A DNA stretch of 35,283 bases from a virus, in IMG/VR virus record IMGVR_UViG_3300043172_000907, positions 1-35,283 of that record; one strand, 5' to 3'. Position 1 is the stretch's first letter. Every line of letters starts with the position of its first letter. Positions 31,983-35,283 of the stretch are shown piece after piece. The notes below the pieces were generated by a model. It was not told where the DNA came from, made no database searches, and saw nothing but the letters and a program-made list of their open reading frames with translations. The translations under genes and the position numbers were made by a program.

Positions 31983-32601
31983 TATAGCAACATTACAGTT
32001 TATCGAACAGCATGTAGATGTGTCTAGCAAGCGGATATGTATATATGGTAATCTTTACCTGAAGAGAGGTACTGATGAAATTCAGATAAAGCTAGGTAGT
32101 AAACTTGCTTCTACTTACTTTATGCATTGTGGTGCTTCTGAGATTACTATGCTAGATATTAATAAGAAAGATGGGGCATTACCAATAGATCTAGATAAAC
32201 CAATAGATAATATAGACTTATTAGAATCTTTCGATGTATTGATTGACGGTGGAACTTCAGAGCATGTAAAGAATCAGTATAGTTGTTTTTGGAATGCTTT
32301 TAATCTTTGTAAGCCTGGTGCTCTAATGCTTCATATGATTCCTGCGAAAGGTCATTGGATCAATCATGGTCGTTGGGGCTATCCTCTCCATTTCTTTAAA
32401 GAACTAGCTCGTTATAGTGGCTATACTATCATAGAGATGTATCAAGATAATTATGTAAGTAAATTGGTAGAAAAGAAACATGATCTTGTTTTTACCTGCC
32501 TTAAGAAAGAGTTACATTCTGTGTTTGTAAGCCAGAAGATCTTTGAGGAAAAGCTACTACCTATATTGGAAGTAAGAAGCAGATATGCTAAGAAGAAATA
32601 A
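31972..32601 (+). CDS. Class I methyltransferase-like protein with atypical SAM loop
   Basis: This 209-residue protein has later motifs of a Rossmann methyltransferase: ITMLDINKKDGALPIDL (motif II-like acidic strand end), FDVLIDGGTSEHV (motif IV-like) and CKPGALMLHMIPAKGHW, then a glycan/peptide-type GRWGYPLHFF. The usual glycine-rich motif I is not visible; the first strand reads RICIYGNLYLKRG. It may be a degenerate or divergent enzyme. It sits between sugar transferases and a sulfotransferase, so methylation of a sugar is a fair guess. The start overlaps the small upstream gene. Confidence 0.55.
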   Translation: MGLNIATLQFIEQHVDVSSKRICIYGNLYLKRGTDEIQIKLGSKLASTYFMHCGASEITMLDINKKDGALPIDLDKPIDNIDLLESFDVLIDGGTSEHVKNQYSCFWNAFNLCKPGALMLHMIPAKGHWINHGRWGYPLHFFKELARYSGYTIIEMYQDNYVSKLVEKKHDLVFTCLKKELHSVFVSQKIFEEKLLPILEVRSRYAKKK

Positions 32602-32604
32602 TAA

Positions 32605-33240
32605 ATGTCTGAGTTAATTATAGGCTTAGGTACAGGACGATGTGGCACCATGTCTCTGAAGGCATTGTTTCAGTGTCAGTCTCGTACCAGTGCTACACAT
32701 GAGACTATGCTTCTACCATATAAAGTTAATGAGAGGAAGCTTGACCAATATATGCAGAAACTACACCGTCGTTTTAATGGCGCAGATACTGTTGTCGATA
32801 TCGCGCTATGGAATTTGCCTTATGTGACTTCTATCCTTGCAAAGTATCATGACACTAAGTTTATATGCCTTAAGCGAGATAAAGAGCTAGTTGTCAAGAG
32901 CTTCGTAAGGAAGACTCCTAAGCGAAACCATTGGACGCGTTTCGATAGCGAGCATTGGGACGAGACTCAGTGGCCGAAAGAGAAGAAGTGTCCATACAAA
33001 GGATGCTATCCTAGATTTGATGTCGGTAAGGAAGAAGCAATAGGCTTGTATTGGGATTATTACGATGCAGTCTCAGCAACTTATGAGATATCGTTTCCGG
33101 ATAACTTCCGGATATTTCCGGTAGAAGATCTAAATACCCGAGATGGTTGCGAAAGTATACTAAGCTTTGCAGGCTATGAAGAAATGGTTGTCAAGGTTGG
33201 CATACACAAGAACGCTATTCTTAATAGAAAGAAGAAGTAA
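32605..33240 (+). CDS. Sulfotransferase (PAPS-dependent type)
   Basis: This 211-residue protein starts with IIGLGTGRCGTMSLKALF, the 5'-phosphosulfate-binding loop of sulfotransferases (the G-T-G-R-C-G-T-x-S-L form). A 3'-phosphate-binding segment, KFICLKRDKELVVKSF, lies at ~85-100 with the Arg and Ser expected for this motif. Helices and a C-terminal GIHKNA segment follow. The length is on the short side for the family (about 200-300). It would move sulfate from PAPS, supplied by the host, to a sugar or other hydroxyl. Sulfotransferases are rare in phages. The target is unknown. Confidence 0.8.
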   Translation: MSELIIGLGTGRCGTMSLKALFQCQSRTSATHETMLLPYKVNERKLDQYMQKLHRRFNGADTVVDIALWNLPYVTSILAKYHDTKFICLKRDKELVVKSFVRKTPKRNHWTRFDSEHWDETQWPKEKKCPYKGCYPRFDVGKEEAIGLYWDYYDAVSATYEISFPDNFRIFPVEDLNTRDGCESILSFAGYEEMVVKVGIHKNAILNRKKK

Positions 33241-34001
33241 TGCTAATACATTCCTATCTTACAGATGGTTTTTTTGACTTTGGACAAGCACTGTTGCTTT
33301 CCTTTAAGCAACACCATGGGGAAGAGATCCCATTCTTTCTAACTACTAGAAATCTTAGCGAGAAACAGATTGATCATTTGCATTTTCTATACGGCAATCT
33401 AATTGTCTCAAACGAACAGATTGATATGCAGGCTCTAAGTGAAAGAGCCGGCAGGAGTGTCGAGGAATTAAAGAAACTCAAGTGGCAGGTAGAGAAGGTC
33501 TTCGTCAAGCCAAAGAGTGTAGTTTGGAAGCAGTATGTATCTGTAGAAGATCGCTATAGGGATTCACTACAAGATGCTTTTAGTATTGCAGGTGATTGCT
33601 TCCTTCATCTAGACGTAGACAGTTTTATTCATCAATCTCTTGATCCTTTGTTTAGGATTATAGAAGCCAATGATGTTTCATTGGTTTTCAGGCCCACTAA
33701 AGCAGTTCAGTTTAAGATATTTGGCTGTGCAATGGGGTTTAAGGTCAACGTACAAGCAGATAGATTTCTAGAAACTTGGAGGAGACATATAGATGCTATA
33801 CCCTTGGCTAATAAACCTCGAGGTTATGGACAAACATCTTGCTGGAAGGCACATCTAGAACTAAAAGACTCAGATATTCAATGGGGCAGGATACCAAAGA
33901 ACTTTATACAGACTGGATTTAGGTCTAATGTACTCATAGTCCAGGGTAATAATGGATATAGAAAACAGAAGGTTGCTGCCAATTTCTTGAGGAGAGTGTA
34001 A
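33240..34001 (+). CDS. DxD glycosyltransferase-like protein, first tandem copy
   Basis: The start of this 253-residue protein overlaps the sulfotransferase stop (TAATG). It opens with MLIHSYLTDGFFDFGQALLL and has a DVD motif at 125-127 (CFLHLDVDSFI), with VSLVFRPTK and GCAMGFKVN after it, as in GT-A proteins with a metal-binding DxD. The end holds RGYGQTSCWKAHLE, perhaps the acceptor side. It is a clear paralogue of the next gene. I recognise no named family; a glycosyltransferase fits the pattern and the neighbours. Confidence 0.6.
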   Translation: MLIHSYLTDGFFDFGQALLLSFKQHHGEEIPFFLTTRNLSEKQIDHLHFLYGNLIVSNEQIDMQALSERAGRSVEELKKLKWQVEKVFVKPKSVVWKQYVSVEDRYRDSLQDAFSIAGDCFLHLDVDSFIHQSLDPLFRIIEANDVSLVFRPTKAVQFKIFGCAMGFKVNVQADRFLETWRRHIDAIPLANKPRGYGQTSCWKAHLELKDSDIQWGRIPKNFIQTGFRSNVLIVQGNNGYRKQKVAANFLRRV

Positions 34002-34948
34002 TGCTAGTCCACTCGTTTGCTACTGATGGCTATTATGACTTTGCAATAGGTATGTTGGTCTCTTTTAAGGCTTGTCATGGGGAAGATATACCTTTTCTGT
34101 TGCACACTATGGACTATACAGATGATATGATAAAGAGGCTGAAAGGGATATACAAGAATTTGACAGTTAAAAATAGCGAAACAGATTGGCAGTGGTTAAT
34201 AGATGTAAGCGGTATGAAGAAAGAGGCTTTATTAAAGGGGAAAAAGAAGGTAGAGAAGGAGGGCACCCGTTATGGTGCGCCAGCATTTGCCCACTGGAAG
34301 CATTACATATCCATTTATGAACGCTATAAAAGATCGTTACTTGAAGCTTTTGATTTTGTTGGTGAGGGGAACTCTTTTCTTCATCTAGATATTGATCTAT
34401 ATATTAATAGAAAATTAGATTCAGTCTTTAACTTAATTAATCTAGCTGATGTATCCCTACTTCTGCGACCAGGTGCTACACCCGAGTGGAGGAAAACGTA
34501 TGGATGTATTTTAGGGTTTACAGTTAACAAGAAGTCTAGAAAGTTTCTTAAGACTTATCATAGCGTTATTGATACAGAGGTATTTAAGTATATTCCCAAA
34601 GGGTGGGGACAAACTGCTTTATGGCGTGCATATGTAATACATAAAAAGTCTAGTATTAAGATTGCCCAGATACCACGAGGTTGGATTGATAAGGGTTTTA
34701 GAAAGAATGCACTTATCTTTTCTGCCAATATAGGACGGCCTAAGAAAGAAACTGCTTTGAGATATAAGGTAATGGCTCAAACGGGTCAAAAAGTCAGTAC
34801 TGAACAAGCAGCAAAGAAAGAGAAACCAATTCGGGTGCCAACAAGAAGAAAGGGTCTAGTAAGAGAAAGAGTAGTGAAGAAAAGAAATATCGGAAAAACC
34901 ACCTCCTTACGACAGATGATAGGAAAGAAAGGAAAAGTAATGAGATGA
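34001..34948 (+). CDS. DxD glycosyltransferase-like protein, second tandem copy with basic tail
   Basis: This 315-residue protein matches the gene before it in order and motif: MLVHSFATDGYYDFAIGMLV, then SFLHLDIDLYINRKLD with DID at 130-132, VSLLLRPGA, GCILGFTVN, and KGWGQTALWRAYV. The last ~55 residues are a very basic extra tail (RVPTRRKGLVRERVVKKRNI). The first copy lacks this. The tail could bind nucleic acid or an acidic surface. A GAGGAGAG site precedes the ATG, which overlaps the previous stop. Duplication then divergence is the simplest origin. Confidence 0.65.
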   Translation: MLVHSFATDGYYDFAIGMLVSFKACHGEDIPFLLHTMDYTDDMIKRLKGIYKNLTVKNSETDWQWLIDVSGMKKEALLKGKKKVEKEGTRYGAPAFAHWKHYISIYERYKRSLLEAFDFVGEGNSFLHLDIDLYINRKLDSVFNLINLADVSLLLRPGATPEWRKTYGCILGFTVNKKSRKFLKTYHSVIDTEVFKYIPKGWGQTALWRAYVIHKKSSIKIAQIPRGWIDKGFRKNALIFSANIGRPKKETALRYKVMAQTGQKVSTEQAAKKEKPIRVPTRRKGLVRERVVKKRNIGKTTSLRQMIGKKGKVMR

Positions 34949-35283
34949 AGGATCAAGTAAGAACTTTGAAGAAAGTTCTTAAGGATAGACCACATGCTGT
35001 TGGCGCAGAGATTGGTATATTCCGAGGTATATTCGCACAACAGATACTTAGTCATCTTCCTGGGATAAAAAAGTACTACTGTGTAGATCCATGGGAGGTT
35101 TCTGATAAGGAACATATATTAACCTTACAGCGTAATTCAGTAGAGCGAACTGCTAATCACGAGGCACTTTTTAGACAGTTTAAAAATAATACCAGGAGAT
35201 GGAGCAATAAGATAGTTATTCTTCGCTACTTTAGCCAGGACGCTCTAATTCATGTTCCCGATGGAAGTCTTGACTGGGTATTT
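34945..35283 (+). CDS. Class I SAM methyltransferase, 3' truncated by window edge
   Basis: The ATG overlaps the previous TGA (ATGA). The visible 113 residues include the motif I-type AVGAEIGIFRGIFAQQIL, the acidic strand end YYCVDPWE, and DGSLDWVF at the edge, the usual lead into the motif IV strand. This is the Methyltransf_24-type layout often found in sugar-modification clusters. The rest of the gene is outside the window. Confidence 0.75.
   Translation, partial: MKDQVRTLKKVLKDRPHAVGAEIGIFRGIFAQQILSHLPGIKKYYCVDPWEVSDKEHILTLQRNSVERTANHEALFRQFKNNTRRWSNKIVILRYFSQDALIHVPDGSLDWVF

Noticed and set aside
1-35283. tRNA genes, CRISPR arrays, insertion sequences, integrase or attachment sites
   Set aside because: Coding genes fill nearly the whole window, gaps are under about 120 bases, and no cloverleaf, repeat-spacer array or inverted terminal repeat pattern was seen by eye.

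Overview
The window is a compact stretch of a tailed bacteriophage genome with a contractile tail (myovirus type). All 35 genes I can support lie on the + strand, packed head to tail with short gaps or with stop/start overlaps of the TAATG or ATGA kind. No tRNA, rRNA, CRISPR array, integrase or transposase is visible. Most genes have clear Shine-Dalgarno sequences (GGAGG, AGGAG, GAGGT), so the host is a bacterium that uses SD-led initiation. The host cannot be named from this sequence. The single-module length and the accessory genes suggest a large lytic phage, which is an inference.

Layout. (1) Positions 2-3491 are the head module: a partial scaffold/core-like coiled-coil protein, a capsid-associated protein and the HK97-fold major capsid protein, ended by a strong hairpin. 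(2) Positions 3562-7682 are an accessory and neck module: a small membrane protein, a protein with a long poly-threonine tail, a phage-encoded ribosomal protein bS21, small beta-rich or fibre-like proteins (one more with a poly-Thr end), a fusion of poly-Thr, two Ig-like domains and a head-tail connector, and a tail-terminator-like protein. (3) Positions 7729-13529 are the tail tube and sheath: a sheath with two inserted beta domains, three tube-like proteins (an intrinsic terminator separates the first two), a cysteine-rich putative zinc protein and two tail-assembly-chaperone-like genes. (4) Positions 13529-21664 hold two giant proteins in the tape-measure position. (5) Positions 21676-29478 are the baseplate: a 1739-residue hub-like protein, an OB-fold/spike-like protein, a small baseplate protein, a gp25-like wedge protein, a 26-codon cysteine/histidine microgene and a baseplate J-like protein, in an order like P2 V-W-J. 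(6) From 29537 to the end is a translationally coupled carbohydrate-modification cassette behind its own candidate promoter: a GT-B glycosyltransferase, a zinc-ribbon protein, a GT-A family-2-type glycosyltransferase, a 42-residue protein, a methyltransferase-like protein, a sulfotransferase, two tandem DxD glycosyltransferase-like paralogues and a truncated methyltransferase.

The most interesting features are the bS21 gene inside a late structural module, and the three threonine-tract proteins of the head/neck region seen together with a glycosyl-, sulfo- and methyltransferase cassette. One testable reading is that the Thr tracts are mucin-like sites for glycans made by the cassette. The sequence shows the parts but not that they act together. 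The cassette could equally modify host surface glycans or other virion proteins.
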